The notes below the pieces were generated by a model. The model made no database searches, had not been told where the DNA came from, and worked only from the letters and a program-made list of their open reading frames with translations. Positions 16,957 through 24,779 of a stretch of 64,000 nucleotides of DNA are shown here, one piece after another. A program made the translations under genes and the position numbers. Position 1 is the stretch's first letter. The number at the start of each line of letters is the position of its first letter. Source of the DNA: an uncultured Clostridiaceae bacterium (GTDB lineage: Bacteria > Bacillota > Clostridia > TANB77 > CAG-508); assembly GCA_948356915.1 (NCBI GenBank), contig CAOJCG010000007.1, positions 1 to 64,000 on the forward strand, read 5' to 3'.

Positions 16957-17059
16957 TTTACTCAAGTAAACTATTTTAAATTTTAGCACACAAATTACTT
17001 TACTGCAATAAATTACTTCGCAAAAGTAAAGTTTTTTTTAAAACCTTTACTCGAGTAAA
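16957..17059. promoter_or_regulatory. Operator cluster TTTACTCNAGTAAA
   Basis: Two near-identical 14-base palindromes (16957-16970 with CAAG, 17046-17059 with CGAG) flank a third, looser copy around 17000-17035. The rightmost lies just upstream of the promoter of the plus-strand XRE gene. Three spaced sites are typical for cooperative autoregulation by a lambda-type repressor. Confidence 0.65.
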
Positions 17060-17104
17060 TTATATTGTACTTGTATCTTGTTATAATTTTTTTGGGTGAA
17101 TAAA

Positions 17105-17341
17105 ATGAAATTATCAGACGCTATAAGAAAAAGAATCAAAAAATTATTAAAAGAAAAAAATATGAAACTATGGCATTTATACAAAAGAACTGGTATACCT
17201 ATGTCTACACTTTCTACTTTTATGAATGCTAAAAGAGAATTGCTTACTTTAAAAACATTATTACATATTTGTGAGGGTTTTGAAATTAGCTTATCAGAAT
17301 TTTTCAATGATTCTTTATTTGATGATGTTGAACAAGATTAA
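17105..17341 (+). CDS. XRE-family transcriptional regulator
   Basis: A 78-residue helix-turn-helix protein (KLSDAIRKRIKKLLKEKNM, then LYKRTGIPMSTLSTFMNAKRE and FEISLSEFFND). I start at the ATG at 17105 because GGGTGA precedes it; an in-frame GTG nine bases upstream is the alternative. It is transcribed away from the AbrB gene, with three palindromic operators between them, so it probably controls its own and perhaps the neighbouring promoter. Confidence 0.85.
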   Translation: MKLSDAIRKRIKKLLKEKNMKLWHLYKRTGIPMSTLSTFMNAKRELLTLKTLLHICEGFEISLSEFFNDSLFDDVEQD

Positions 17342-17377
17342 AAATAAAACAATAGTTGTGTTACTATTGTTTTATTT
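17342..17377. terminator. Bidirectional terminator
   Basis: The 14-base-pair stem AAATAAAACAATAG/CTATTGTTTTATTT lies between the plus-strand XRE gene and the end of the minus-strand cargo array. It serves both. Confidence 0.85.
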
Positions 17378-17402
17378 TTACTAATAAATTGTAATTTTGT
17401 GT

Positions 17403-17603
17403 TTACCATTTTCCTTTTTTTATTCTACCACCTATCATAATAATTGCAAAGATTATTATAAGTAAAATAGTTGTAATCCATATTGGAGATAATACCCATA
17501 TCCAAGACCAACTAATGTTATTTGTTAACTTCAACACTATGAATATTAAAGTTAATACACTAATAAATCCCATTCCACTATTTCTAACATTTTTATTTTT
17601 CAT
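17403..17603 (-). CDS. Small transmembrane protein (Fragile-X-F-like phage/ICE type)
   Basis: A 66-residue protein with two membrane helices and the segment GMGFISVLTLIFIVLKLTNN followed by ISWSWIWVLSPIW, which recalls the small 'transmembrane Fragile-X-F' proteins common in phages and mobile elements. Function unknown. It is the last gene of cargo array 1 and is followed by a copy of the array repeat. Confidence 0.7.
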   Translation of the reverse strand: MKNKNVRNSGMGFISVLTLIFIVLKLTNNISWSWIWVLSPIWITTILLIIIFAIIMIGGRIKKGKW

Positions 17604-17626
17604 TTTTACATTTCCTCCTTAATTAG

Positions 17627-17670
17627 AGCAATAAATTACTATAAATCTTTCAAACTACAAATTGTAATTT
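17627..17670. repeat. Cargo-array spacer repeat, full-length copy
   Basis: The spacer contains the inverted arms AAATTAC/GTAATTT around ATAAATCTTTCAAACTACAA. The same core is identical at 19727-19769 and 59751-59800. It fills the space between a gene's stop codon and the ribosome site of the next. Confidence 0.85.
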
Positions 17671-18092
17671 TATTTTTCAACATCTTTAAGAAAAAATCTC
17701 AAAGACATAGTTGTTATAGCAAGTTTGTATTTATCTTCAACAGAAATTTTACTTTTCTTTGATGATAGAAATTTGTCTATTTCTTTTATATCTACTCCTG
17801 ACATTTTTGAAATTGTCTTTTTTGATATATTATGATAAGACAATAATACTTTTAGGAAAGCATCTAATTTAACATCTTTTTCATCTATGGCACTACAATA
17901 AAGAAAACTTATTTTATTAAATAGATTAAATCTATATTCATTATCGTTTGGTAAAAAACTTATATTTCCATCAACTAATTGATTTATCTGATTCTTATCT
18001 AATTCTAAATATTTAGATAATGTTTCTACATTAAACTCATAATCTTTAATTAAATTCTTTAATTGTTCTGTTATATCAATATCTCTATCCAC
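17670..18092 (-). CDS. Cargo protein with two helix-turn-helix-like segments
   Basis: A 140-residue helical protein. Two stretches resemble HTH units: VETLSKYLELDKNQINQLVDG near residue 20 and ISKKTISKMSGVDIKEIDKFL near 92. It may bind DNA, but I cannot place the family. The start is a GTG with AAGGAG upstream. It is flanked by array spacers on both sides. Confidence 0.6.
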   Translation of the reverse strand: MDRDIDITEQLKNLIKDYEFNVETLSKYLELDKNQINQLVDGNISFLPNDNEYRFNLFNKISFLYCSAIDEKDVKLDAFLKVLLSYHNISKKTISKMSGVDIKEIDKFLSSKKSKISVEDKYKLAITTMSLRFFLKDVEK

Positions 18093-18124
18093 TTTTAACT
18101 CCTTATAAAATTGTAATTTAGCAA

Positions 18125-18619
18125 TTACTTGTTATTCTTTTCTTTCCAATAATCATAGTCTTTAAAGCATTGTAACTTTTTTTCCAAATCCTTTAAATCA
18201 GGGTACTCTTTGCTTAATGTTTTCATATTTCTGTACATTGCTAATCCATAACCTTGCTCATTATTCTTTATTAAAATGTCTGCACATTTATTTAGATAAT
18301 TTATTGTATTTTCTCTGTTGTATTTTGTTTGAGATAACAATGCCACACAATAAGCGTGTCCTATAATATCAAAATGACCATCTGTGTTATCTACATAGAA
18401 ATAATCTTTTATAGCATTATATACTGCTTCTACTAATTCTTTATCATTAGCATATTTTTCCATTCTCTTATAATCATTTAAAGTTATAGGTGCATGAATG
18501 AATTTTGCTAAATGCTTGCAAAAAATATATACCCTTTGCCATAAAGATTCATCAGTAACTATTTGTTTTAATCTTTTAGTAATATCTCTATTAGAACAAA
18601 TTCTTTCTAAATCTCCCAT
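18125..18619 (-). CDS. Cargo protein, unknown
   Basis: A 164-residue soluble helical protein with many Asn, Lys and Tyr and a LWQRVYIFCKHLAKF helix. There is no recognisable motif, signal or membrane segment. It is a single-gene unit between two AAATTACAA spacers. Confidence 0.6.
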   Translation of the reverse strand: MGDLERICSNRDITKRLKQIVTDESLWQRVYIFCKHLAKFIHAPITLNDYKRMEKYANDKELVEAVYNAIKDYFYVDNTDGHFDIIGHAYCVALLSQTKYNRENTINYLNKCADILIKNNEQGYGLAMYRNMKTLSKEYPDLKDLEKKLQCFKDYDYWKEKNNK

Positions 18620-18646
18620 ACGATTATCTCCTCTATATATTGTAAT

Positions 18647-19066
18647 TTATTTAAGTAAATCATCTCTAATTATTATATAGCCCTCGTGTGTAGTAGTAAA
18701 TAATAATGGCATTTCCTTATCATCAAAAAAAGCAATATCATTTGTTCCAAAGTCAGTATCTTCTACAATATCACCATCTTTTGATAATGTGTATTTGCAA
18801 AATGTTTCAAATTGTTTTAGATATTTAAAAATCTCTTTTGATGATTTTATTTTATATACCTTATTTTTCTTGCTAGATTCTGTTCCCCACCATTTATTTT
18901 TTTGCTCTAATGATACAATAAGGTTTTCAAACTTTTCTACAAACTTTATTTCATCTTGATTTACTAAAACATATTCAATATATTTACATTTATTTTCTAA
19001 TTGATTTATTATTTGTAAATATTCATTATGACTATTTAATTTCCCTGTATAATCAACTAATTCCAT
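18647..19066 (-). CDS. Cargo protein, unknown
   Basis: A 139-residue acidic protein. The second half (IAFFDDKEMPLLFTTTHEGYIIIRDDLL) has a beta pattern that resembles small immunity-type proteins, but this is only a fold impression. It is flanked by array spacers; the downstream one contains AAATTACAATATATAGAGG, which is shared with the spacer at 60596-60620. Confidence 0.58.
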   Translation of the reverse strand: MELVDYTGKLNSHNEYLQIINQLENKCKYIEYVLVNQDEIKFVEKFENLIVSLEQKNKWWGTESSKKNKVYKIKSSKEIFKYLKQFETFCKYTLSKDGDIVEDTDFGTNDIAFFDDKEMPLLFTTTHEGYIIIRDDLLK

Positions 19067-19094
19067 AAAATTTGCACCTCACTTTTAATTAGAA

Positions 19095-19712
19095 TTACAA
19101 TTCTTTAAACTTAAAACCTTTTATATTGTTTTCTTCTACAGCTTTTTTAAATTCTTCTGTAACATAAGATATTGACTTTGGAAATTCTGGTAATTTAAAA
19201 ATAGTTGCGTTCTTTAATTTTTCAGTTTTAAATACATATTTTTCAACATCCATTACCCTACCAGAAGAAGAAAAATATTTTAATTCTGATTCATCATAAT
19301 TAAGACAATCAATTATATCAATGACATTTACTACATAAAATATCTTATTATCACTTTTTATCTTGAATATTTGAGAATGATTTTTCAAATATGGATATAA
19401 AACCTTATAACTTTTCTCATTAAGGATAAAAGAACTAATCTCAACACTAAATACATCCCCAATGGGCTTATCTATTTCATCTTTGTATTTACTAGGATAT
19501 ATTTTGTCAAATGTTCTTTCTTTTACAGGCACAGCATCAAACATATATGACTTATAACCATCTTTAGGTGTTGGCTCGTAAGTTCTATAAGTATGATCCA
19601 TCCATAATTCATATACTTTTATATTTAATTCGTTATTTTTATCAATTCTTCTTTTTGTTCGTAAAGCAAGTTTTGATAATGAACTAATTGTATGTCCTAA
19701 ATCAAATCCCAT
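19095..19712 (-). CDS. Imm11/DUF1629-like immunity-type protein
   Basis: A 205-residue protein. The C-terminal part NATIFKLPEFPKSISYV followed by TEEFKKAVEENNIKGFKFKEL fits the end of DUF1629/Imm11 proteins, which protect against polymorphic toxins. The middle (FFVVNVID-type segment with YVVNVIDIIDCLNYDESE) also agrees. No partner toxin is nearby, so it would be an orphan immunity gene carried as cargo. Confidence 0.6.
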   Translation of the reverse strand: MGFDLGHTISSLSKLALRTKRRIDKNNELNIKVYELWMDHTYRTYEPTPKDGYKSYMFDAVPVKERTFDKIYPSKYKDEIDKPIGDVFSVEISSFILNEKSYKVLYPYLKNHSQIFKIKSDNKIFYVVNVIDIIDCLNYDESELKYFSSSGRVMDVEKYVFKTEKLKNATIFKLPEFPKSISYVTEEFKKAVEENNIKGFKFKEL

Positions 19713-19726
19713 AATATCTTCTCCTC

Positions 19727-19769
19727 TACAAATTACTATAAATCTTTCAAACTACAAAATTGTAATTTT
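19727..19769. repeat. Cargo-array spacer repeat, full-length copy
   Basis: Same core as at 17627-17670, bounded by TACAAATTAC on the left and GTAATTTT on the right. It lies between the first and second genes of array 1. Confidence 0.85.
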
Positions 19770-19772
19770 TAG

Positions 19773-19976
19773 TTATATCTTATTGAAAATTACTGTCCTT
19801 TCTTTCTTTGATATTTTTCCCACTTCATATCCATATTCTTTAGATTCTTTCTTATAAGTTAAAAATGAATGGTCTATATCAAATCCTAAAATTTTTCTAA
19901 TTTCTTCATAAGATAATTTATAATTTTCTTTATTATTTTCTTTTAAATACTTCCATAATGGCTCATATTTGCTCAT
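19773..19976 (-). CDS. DUF7662-like small protein, first gene of array 1
   Basis: A 67-residue protein starting SKYEPLWKYLKENN and containing LSYEEIRKILGFDID, a pattern of small proteins widespread in bacteria (the 'KYdPLweyL ... eIe.iLGf' family). It is possibly a winged-helix DNA or nucleotide binder, but the function is not established. It follows the array leader promoter. Confidence 0.65.
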   Translation of the reverse strand: MSKYEPLWKYLKENNKENYKLSYEEIRKILGFDIDHSFLTYKKESKEYGYEVGKISKKERTVIFNKI

Positions 19977-20030
19977 TTAAAATTTATCGATATGATTATA
20001 ATATATTGTTGATTATATTACAATTAGAAA
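19977..20030 (-). promoter_or_regulatory. Leader promoter of cargo array 1
   Basis: TATAATCAT (the -10 is at 19995-20000) stands about 20 bases before the first start codon. The same TATAATCAT or TATAAT segment heads the other array leaders (22342, 40586, 57745 and 62736). An overlapping TATAATCAA lies slightly upstream. Confidence 0.6.
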
Positions 20031-20111
20031 ATATTATTCTTTAATACATTTGATTGTAACAAATATAATTACCTCAATTTCTTATATTTCTTTAATTTTC
20101 TAAACTCAGTA

Positions 20112-20140
20112 TTGTTTAATAATATAAAGTATGCTATACT
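20112..20140 (+). promoter_or_regulatory. Sigma-A-type promoter of the gene at 20162
   Basis: TTGTTT and TATACT are separated by 17 bases, directly upstream of the ribosome site of the next gene. Confidence 0.6.
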
Positions 20141-20161
20141 AAGATAAGAAAGGAGGTAATT

Positions 20162-20632
20162 ATGTATAAAAAAATATTCTTTCTGCTAATAAGCTTTTTT
20201 ATAATAATTAGTATTTCTTTGTTAATTGGTCAAATTTTATTACAAAATAAAAATAATATTATAATTAAAAATAATACTTTTGCTTTGATAGATTTAGATA
20301 ATGCTAATTCCATAAGTGTTTCTTACTTATCTCAAACAAAAGATTTTACTAATGAACAGAAAAGCTTTCTTTTACAATCATTAAAAGATTTTCAGTACTC
20401 TTATATAGATGAAGAACTTTTAATTGTTTCTACTGATTACAAAATTGATTTTCATAATGGAATTTATTTTACATTTGGTAATTTTGGTACAGAAGTTGAT
20501 GTTTTTGAGAAAAATAAAAAAATATTTACTACACATCTCTCATCTGAGATCCTTAATTACATAAGAAATTTATTTGATAATCATACAGATACCAATAATA
20601 CAAATAATACAAATAATACAATTAGTTTATAA
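20162..20632 (+). CDS. Membrane-anchored exported protein, unknown
   Basis: A 156-residue protein with one N-terminal helix (residues 5-28) and an outer domain of beta character. The C-terminal tail repeats NNT four times from tandem nine-base DNA units (about 20593-20622), which could slip in length. It has an AAGGAGG ribosome site, its own promoter and a strong terminator. I do not recognise the family. It converges on the caspase-like gene and may be its partner by position. Confidence 0.65.
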   Translation: MYKKIFFLLISFFIIISISLLIGQILLQNKNNIIIKNNTFALIDLDNANSISVSYLSQTKDFTNEQKSFLLQSLKDFQYSYIDEELLIVSTDYKIDFHNGIYFTFGNFGTEVDVFEKNKKIFTTHLSSEILNYIRNLFDNHTDTNNTNNTNNTISL

Positions 20633-20641
20633 TGATTGCAT

Positions 20642-20680
20642 AAAAAGCATAAAAAGGAGTTACTCCTTTTTATGCTTTTT
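20642..20680. terminator. Strong bidirectional terminator
   Basis: A near-perfect stem of about 18 base pairs (AAAAAGCATAAAAAGGAGT against ACTCCTTTTTATGCTTTTT) lies between two converging genes. Confidence 0.9.
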
Positions 20681-20684
20681 ATTA

Positions 20685-21974
20685 TTATATTTCAAATTTT
20701 ACTGTATCATAAGCCTCTGCCACTTCATTTGTAGAATTATCTCCTATTGTATTTCTTATTGTAAATTCTACATATTTTTTATCAGTATCAATATCATATA
20801 AATATTTATATGTTACATCTTCTGGATTTACTTCTACACAATTATTATATTTTTCTAAAAGTTCATTAATTGCTTCATTTTTTAATAATTCAATATCATT
20901 TTCGTTTGTACTTCTAGTTCTCAAACTATTTTCCTGATTAAGGATATTCATTTCCTTATTAAAATCAACTGTATTATCATAAATTGCTTCCACTATGTTA
21001 TTTCTAGCCTTTATCGTAAAGCCAGATGTTGTTTCAAATTCTCCAACTTTGAATTTGAAATTAATATATTCCGTTTCTTCTATTTCCCCATTATTTTGAT
21101 TTATTGACTGTGCATTTCCTTTTGTTATTACATAATTCTTTTCATCAAATTCAGGATATGTATCTTTAATTATTGAATAAATATTTTCTAAGTTGCCTTC
21201 ATCTATTTTTACAGATGACCTTGATTTTGATTTCAATAATAGGTTATCTTCTGGTCTAATCTCATCAGAGTTAGCACTTCTATACTTACCAATTTTAATA
21301 CTTGTATCTCCATGATGAATTATTGTAGAGTTTTGTGGAACTCGAGAATCACTATATGAAAAACTATTAGCGTAATCCATAGCCTTAATAACAGTATAGC
21401 CATTTGCCAATGCATTATTATAATTTCTTGTCCAAGCTCTTAAACTAGTGGTTTCGACAGAGCTTCTCCACGCCATAACTACATCTGCTCCTCTTTCTGC
21501 TGTTTTTCTTGCCACACTATTTGGATTATTAATTCCATCATTTCCTGCTCCTTGACAAGCAGCATAAATTACTAGAATAGTATCAGCATCCCAATGTACA
21601 CTATTAGTTCCTATACAGTCTTTATTTCCATACATTCTATCTGAACCTACAACAATACCAGAAATTGCTGTTACAACACATTCCTGATTTCCATGGCAAT
21701 TAAAGAATTGCACATCAGCATATAATTGTTCCCATAAATGTTGTTTTCCTGGATTTCCAACTCCATATACTCTATATCCAGCCTTCTGATATGCTGTTAT
21801 AGCTTCTGAAACACTTTCTCTTGTATCTAGCAAGAATTGTCCATTATCTTCTATTGTAGCAATTCCTATAGCATAATTATCTCGTCCAAAAACTGTACTT
21901 GAAAAACTACATAGTAATAATAGGATTGTCAAAATAATAATACTTATTTGTATTTTACTTTTTCTTGTTCTCAT
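20685..21974 (-). CDS. Secreted caspase-like (clan CD) cysteine peptidase candidate
   Basis: A 429-residue protein with a signal peptide (hydrophobic core IIILTILLLLCSF, cleavage near residue 30). The next domain has a His-Cys pair in clan CD order: VQFFNCHGNQE with the His, then TILVIYAACQGAGND with the Cys, about 55 residues apart, each after a hydrophobic strand. This is the arrangement of caspases, gingipains and CHAT proteases. The C-terminal 180 residues look like a PepSY or beta-rich domain without motif. It is probably exported and acts outside the cell. It has an AGGAGGGG ribosome site. The family assignment is inference from the dyad. Confidence 0.7.
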   Translation of the reverse strand: MRTRKSKIQISIIILTILLLLCSFSSTVFGRDNYAIGIATIEDNGQFLLDTRESVSEAITAYQKAGYRVYGVGNPGKQHLWEQLYADVQFFNCHGNQECVVTAISGIVVGSDRMYGNKDCIGTNSVHWDADTILVIYAACQGAGNDGINNPNSVARKTAERGADVVMAWRSSVETTSLRAWTRNYNNALANGYTVIKAMDYANSFSYSDSRVPQNSTIIHHGDTSIKIGKYRSANSDEIRPEDNLLLKSKSRSSVKIDEGNLENIYSIIKDTYPEFDEKNYVITKGNAQSINQNNGEIEETEYINFKFKVGEFETTSGFTIKARNNIVEAIYDNTVDFNKEMNILNQENSLRTRSTNENDIELLKNEAINELLEKYNNCVEVNPEDVTYKYLYDIDTDKKYVEFTIRNTIGDNSTNEVAEAYDTVKFEI

Positions 21975-22256
21975 AAATTGCCCCTCCTTTTTTTATTAAA
22001 TCATTATTTTAGGAAGTGCGCACTTTGATTATAAGATTATATTTTCCTATAATCTCCTTTAATAATTACTTATTTTATATCACATTTTACAAATTTTGTA
22101 AATATTTTTCTTGTTTTATATCTTATTTTTTTCCGACATTTTCCGACATTTTTTTATTTATATTGACATTTTTAATCAATATATTTTAGTTTTTATATTC
22201 GTTTTCATATATATATTAAGAATAAATTATTACTTGCACTTTTTAATTCACTTAGA
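21975..22256. other. AT-rich region upstream of the caspase-like gene
   Basis: This stretch has no gene. It holds a direct repeat TTTTCCGACA-TTTTCCGACA at 22134-22153, which may be a regulator site, and a GTGCGCAC palindrome near 22017. Confidence 0.5.
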
Positions 22257-22360
22257 AAATTTTAACAAGTTTTTTACTTGCTAAAATTTATAATGAATTG
22301 TTATTTTTAATTTCCCTACAAATTACTATTTGTACTTCACAATTATATCACATTATTTTA
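22257..22360 (-). other. Array leader followed by terminator, with no gene
   Basis: On the minus strand the array leader GATATAAT (with the -10 at 22342-22347) and AGTAATTTGTAGGGA occurs as in the other arrays. Instead of a gene, the stem AATTTTAGCAAG/CTTGTTAAAATT (22257-22288) follows. It has the form of an empty array platform. Confidence 0.6.
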
Positions 22361-22573
22361 TATTTTATTTATAAATGTATCTAAAATATTATGATATTGA
22401 CTACTTAATTTTGATATATCGCCATTTTTAGAACTATGCGACATTATAAATTCTTCTATGCTCATTTCACATTTTCGTAATTCTTCTTTGCTATATTCCC
22501 TATCTTCTACATTTATTCCTGCTACTTGTAACAGTTCTATTTCTTCATTTTTAAACTCTTTTTTTAAGTTCAT
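22358..22573 (-). CDS. Small ICE protein, unknown
   Basis: A 71-residue acidic, helical protein (NLKKEFKNEEIELLQVAG at the start, LSSQYHNILDTFI near the end). The ATG has a GAGGGGATC ribosome site. It is co-directional with the next gene. Not recognised. Confidence 0.6.
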   Translation of the reverse strand: MNLKKEFKNEEIELLQVAGINVEDREYSKEELRKCEMSIEEFIMSHSSKNGDISKLSSQYHNILDTFINKI

Positions 22574-22588
22574 CTTTGATCCCCTCTC

Positions 22589-22843
22589 TTATTCTTTTAT
22601 TGCTACTAATAATTCATTATCTTTTACTATTCTCTTTTGTTCTTTATATGTAAATTTTGCACCAGTAAAAAATACTTTGTAATATAAATTTTCTAATCTT
22701 GTTTTGCATAAAGCTAAAAATTCATCTGTTTGTTCTTCAGTTAGGTTATGTTTTACTCTTAACTCATAAAATGTAAAAATAATCTCATTTTGATTTATAT
22801 TCATTTTGCTATTTATTAGGCTTTCTACAAATTGTGTTGTCAT
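22589..22843 (-). CDS. Small ICE protein, unknown
   Basis: An 84-residue helical protein (FTFYELRVKHNLTEEQTDEFL, then LVAIKE at the end). It is upstream of the 71-residue gene with a gap of 15 bases, so it is probably in the same small operon. No family recognised. Confidence 0.6.
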   Translation of the reverse strand: MTTQFVESLINSKMNINQNEIIFTFYELRVKHNLTEEQTDEFLALCKTRLENLYYKVFFTGAKFTYKEQKRIVKDNELLVAIKE

Positions 22844-22904
22844 TGCTTTTCACTCCGTTTCTTTTTGAATTATAGCACTTATTTTTGATTTTGTCTTTAA
22901 AAAT

Positions 22905-22957
22905 GACAAAAAAATAATAGGAATGGTACTTATTATTTCTAACAAATACCATTCCTA
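22905..22957 (-). terminator. Terminator of the conjugation operon's last small gene
   Basis: The 11-base-pair stem TAGGAATGGTA/TACCATTCCTA is followed on the minus strand by TTATTTTTTTG. It begins one base after the stop codon at 22959. Confidence 0.85.
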
Positions 22958-22958
22958 C

Positions 22959-23144
22959 TTATCTCTCAATTTCTTTTCTGTAAATGATTTTATCTATTTC
23001 CTTTGAAGTAATTTCTTTTTTATTTATTGTTTCTCCTCTATCGTTTACTATCTCTGCATAATATTTTTTTCTTTTATATATTTCTAAAATTACTGCTTTA
23101 TTTTTGTTTTTCAACTCCACTACATCAAATTTTTTTATCTTCAT
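22959..23144 (-). CDS. Small basic ICE protein (DUF4926-like)
   Basis: A 61-residue protein with FDVVELKNKNKAVILEI and YYAEIVNDRGETI, a small beta-barrel pattern like DUF4926 or KOW-type domains. It lies 16 bases after the CHAP gene and before a strong terminator, so it ends that operon. Confidence 0.6.
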   Translation of the reverse strand: MKIKKFDVVELKNKNKAVILEIYKRKKYYAEIVNDRGETINKKEITSKEIDKIIYRKEIER

Positions 23145-23160
23145 AATATATCACTTTCCT

Positions 23161-24777
23161 TTATTGATATGCTGGCGTTCCATAACCTAAAATAACACTA
23201 CTGCTCACATCATAAATATTTTGTTTACACATATCTCCTGTTGTATTTCCCTCAATAGTATAAACCTTATTGTTTTCTACTTTTTCTACAATTCCTGTAT
23301 GATCTGCCTGTCCGTCATTGCTATCTGCCCAGTCAAAAAAGATTATATCTCCGTGCCTTTGGAGTATAACTTCCATCTTGCCATAATCCACGATTTTGAA
23401 ACCAAACAACTCCCTCACTCTGACAACCTGCATACTTTGGAACTATTCCTGCATTTATATAACCGGCATTGTTCGGCACACCAAGAAACAAAACAAGCAC
23501 ACCATTCAACCCTAGATTCAAAACCATACCAAGACCAATAAGGCTCTCCGTCCTATATTTCCTATTTGTGAAATAGCAACTTTTACAATATCACTATTTC
23601 CTCCTCCATATATAAGACTTGACCAATTACTAGCATATTTTTCATTCATTAGTTCATTTAACTGTTCTCTTTGTGCTTGATTAAAATTATATTGATTTGA
23701 TATTTCTTCTATACTTTTTACTCTAACTGTAAGGTGTAGTGTTTCTTTAATTACTGTTATCTCTCTTTCTCCACCTCGCCCATCTGGAACTTTTACTTTT
23801 TCTTGTCTTTTATCTACTACCTCATTAAATTCGTTCATATCCCAGAATACTTTTTTTAATGTTTTTGCTCTGTTATCATCCATAGTCATAACATCTACTT
23901 TATAATCTCCATTGCTTATCATTACTGTATAAACTGCTATTACATCTCGCCAATTTGCTCTTGCATATTTAATATCATAATCTGCATTAGGGTGTTGTCC
24001 TTTCTTTTTTTCTATTTCTTTTGAAAATTCTGTATTTAATTCTGCCATTACACTATTTACTGTCATTTCTCCGTCTTTCTTCTCATTGGCAAAAAAGATT
24101 CCAAATACAGAACTGCATATCATTGCAATTAAACATATTACAACAATAACTACTACTGCTACCCAACCTCCTGCAATAATTGCTGAAACAAGTGCCTTTG
24201 TTGCTGCAATTATTGCTTTGATTATTGCTATTGTTGTTTTAATTGCTACTTTTGTTGCTTGTATTGTTGTCTTTACAGCCTGTTTTGTCATCTGTGCTGT
24301 TCTTTGAGCTAGTTTTACACTATTTTTTGCTACTTGCTTTGTTGTTTTTATTGTTGCTTTCGATGTTTTTTCTGTTGTTTTAACTGTGTTTTTTGCTGAT
24401 TTTACTGTGTTTTGAACTCTTTTTATATTTCTTTTTGCTTTGTTTATTGTGATTTTTCCTTTTCGTTTTACATTTTTTATTCCTTTTTGTGCTTTTTTTA
24501 TCTGCACTTTTCCTTTTTCAATGTTCTGTATAGTTTTTTCAAGATTTTGCTTTCCTTTTCTATTTAATCGTGGTTTATAATAAATAATATCGTGCATTGT
24601 GCTATTTACTTTATTTTCTGCATACTCTTGTGCTGTGTTTTCGTTCTTTTCATAATTTTCCTTTGTCTTGTCTTTTACACTTATTATATTTGATTTTAGA
24701 TTTTGCCCAACTATCTTTGCTCTATCAAGTTTCTTTATACTAATTTCTTCTTTTTTCTTTGTTTTTATATCTGCCAT
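23161..24777 (-). CDS. Membrane-anchored CHAP peptidoglycan hydrolase of the conjugation machine (three +1 sites)
   Basis: A VirB1-like enzyme that opens the cell wall for DNA transfer; Tn916 Orf14 has the same role. After correction it has 537 residues: a long Lys-rich helical N terminus with heptad-like repeats (residues 10-185), a membrane helix (about 195-222), and a C-terminal CHAP domain with the catalytic Cys in [17 protein letters not shown] and the His in ADHTGIVEK. Three in-frame CGG codons (23550, 23465, 23353) break the frame. Dropping the C before GGA, GGT and GGA gives GNIGGEPYW, EQCGYINAG and [11 protein letters not shown], all standard for the family. Confidence 0.85.
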
Positions 24778-24779
24778 TG

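Noticed and set aside
17047..17307. A minus-strand open frame opposite the XRE gene
   Set aside because: It overlaps the complete XRE gene and its operators, with no ribosome site.
23470..23478. An opposite-strand insertion at GTTCGGCAC in the CHAP gene
   Set aside because: It would have been the only exception to the rule, but placing the shift at TGC-C-GGT a few codons later gives the family-typical CAEQCGYINAG, so the exception disappears.
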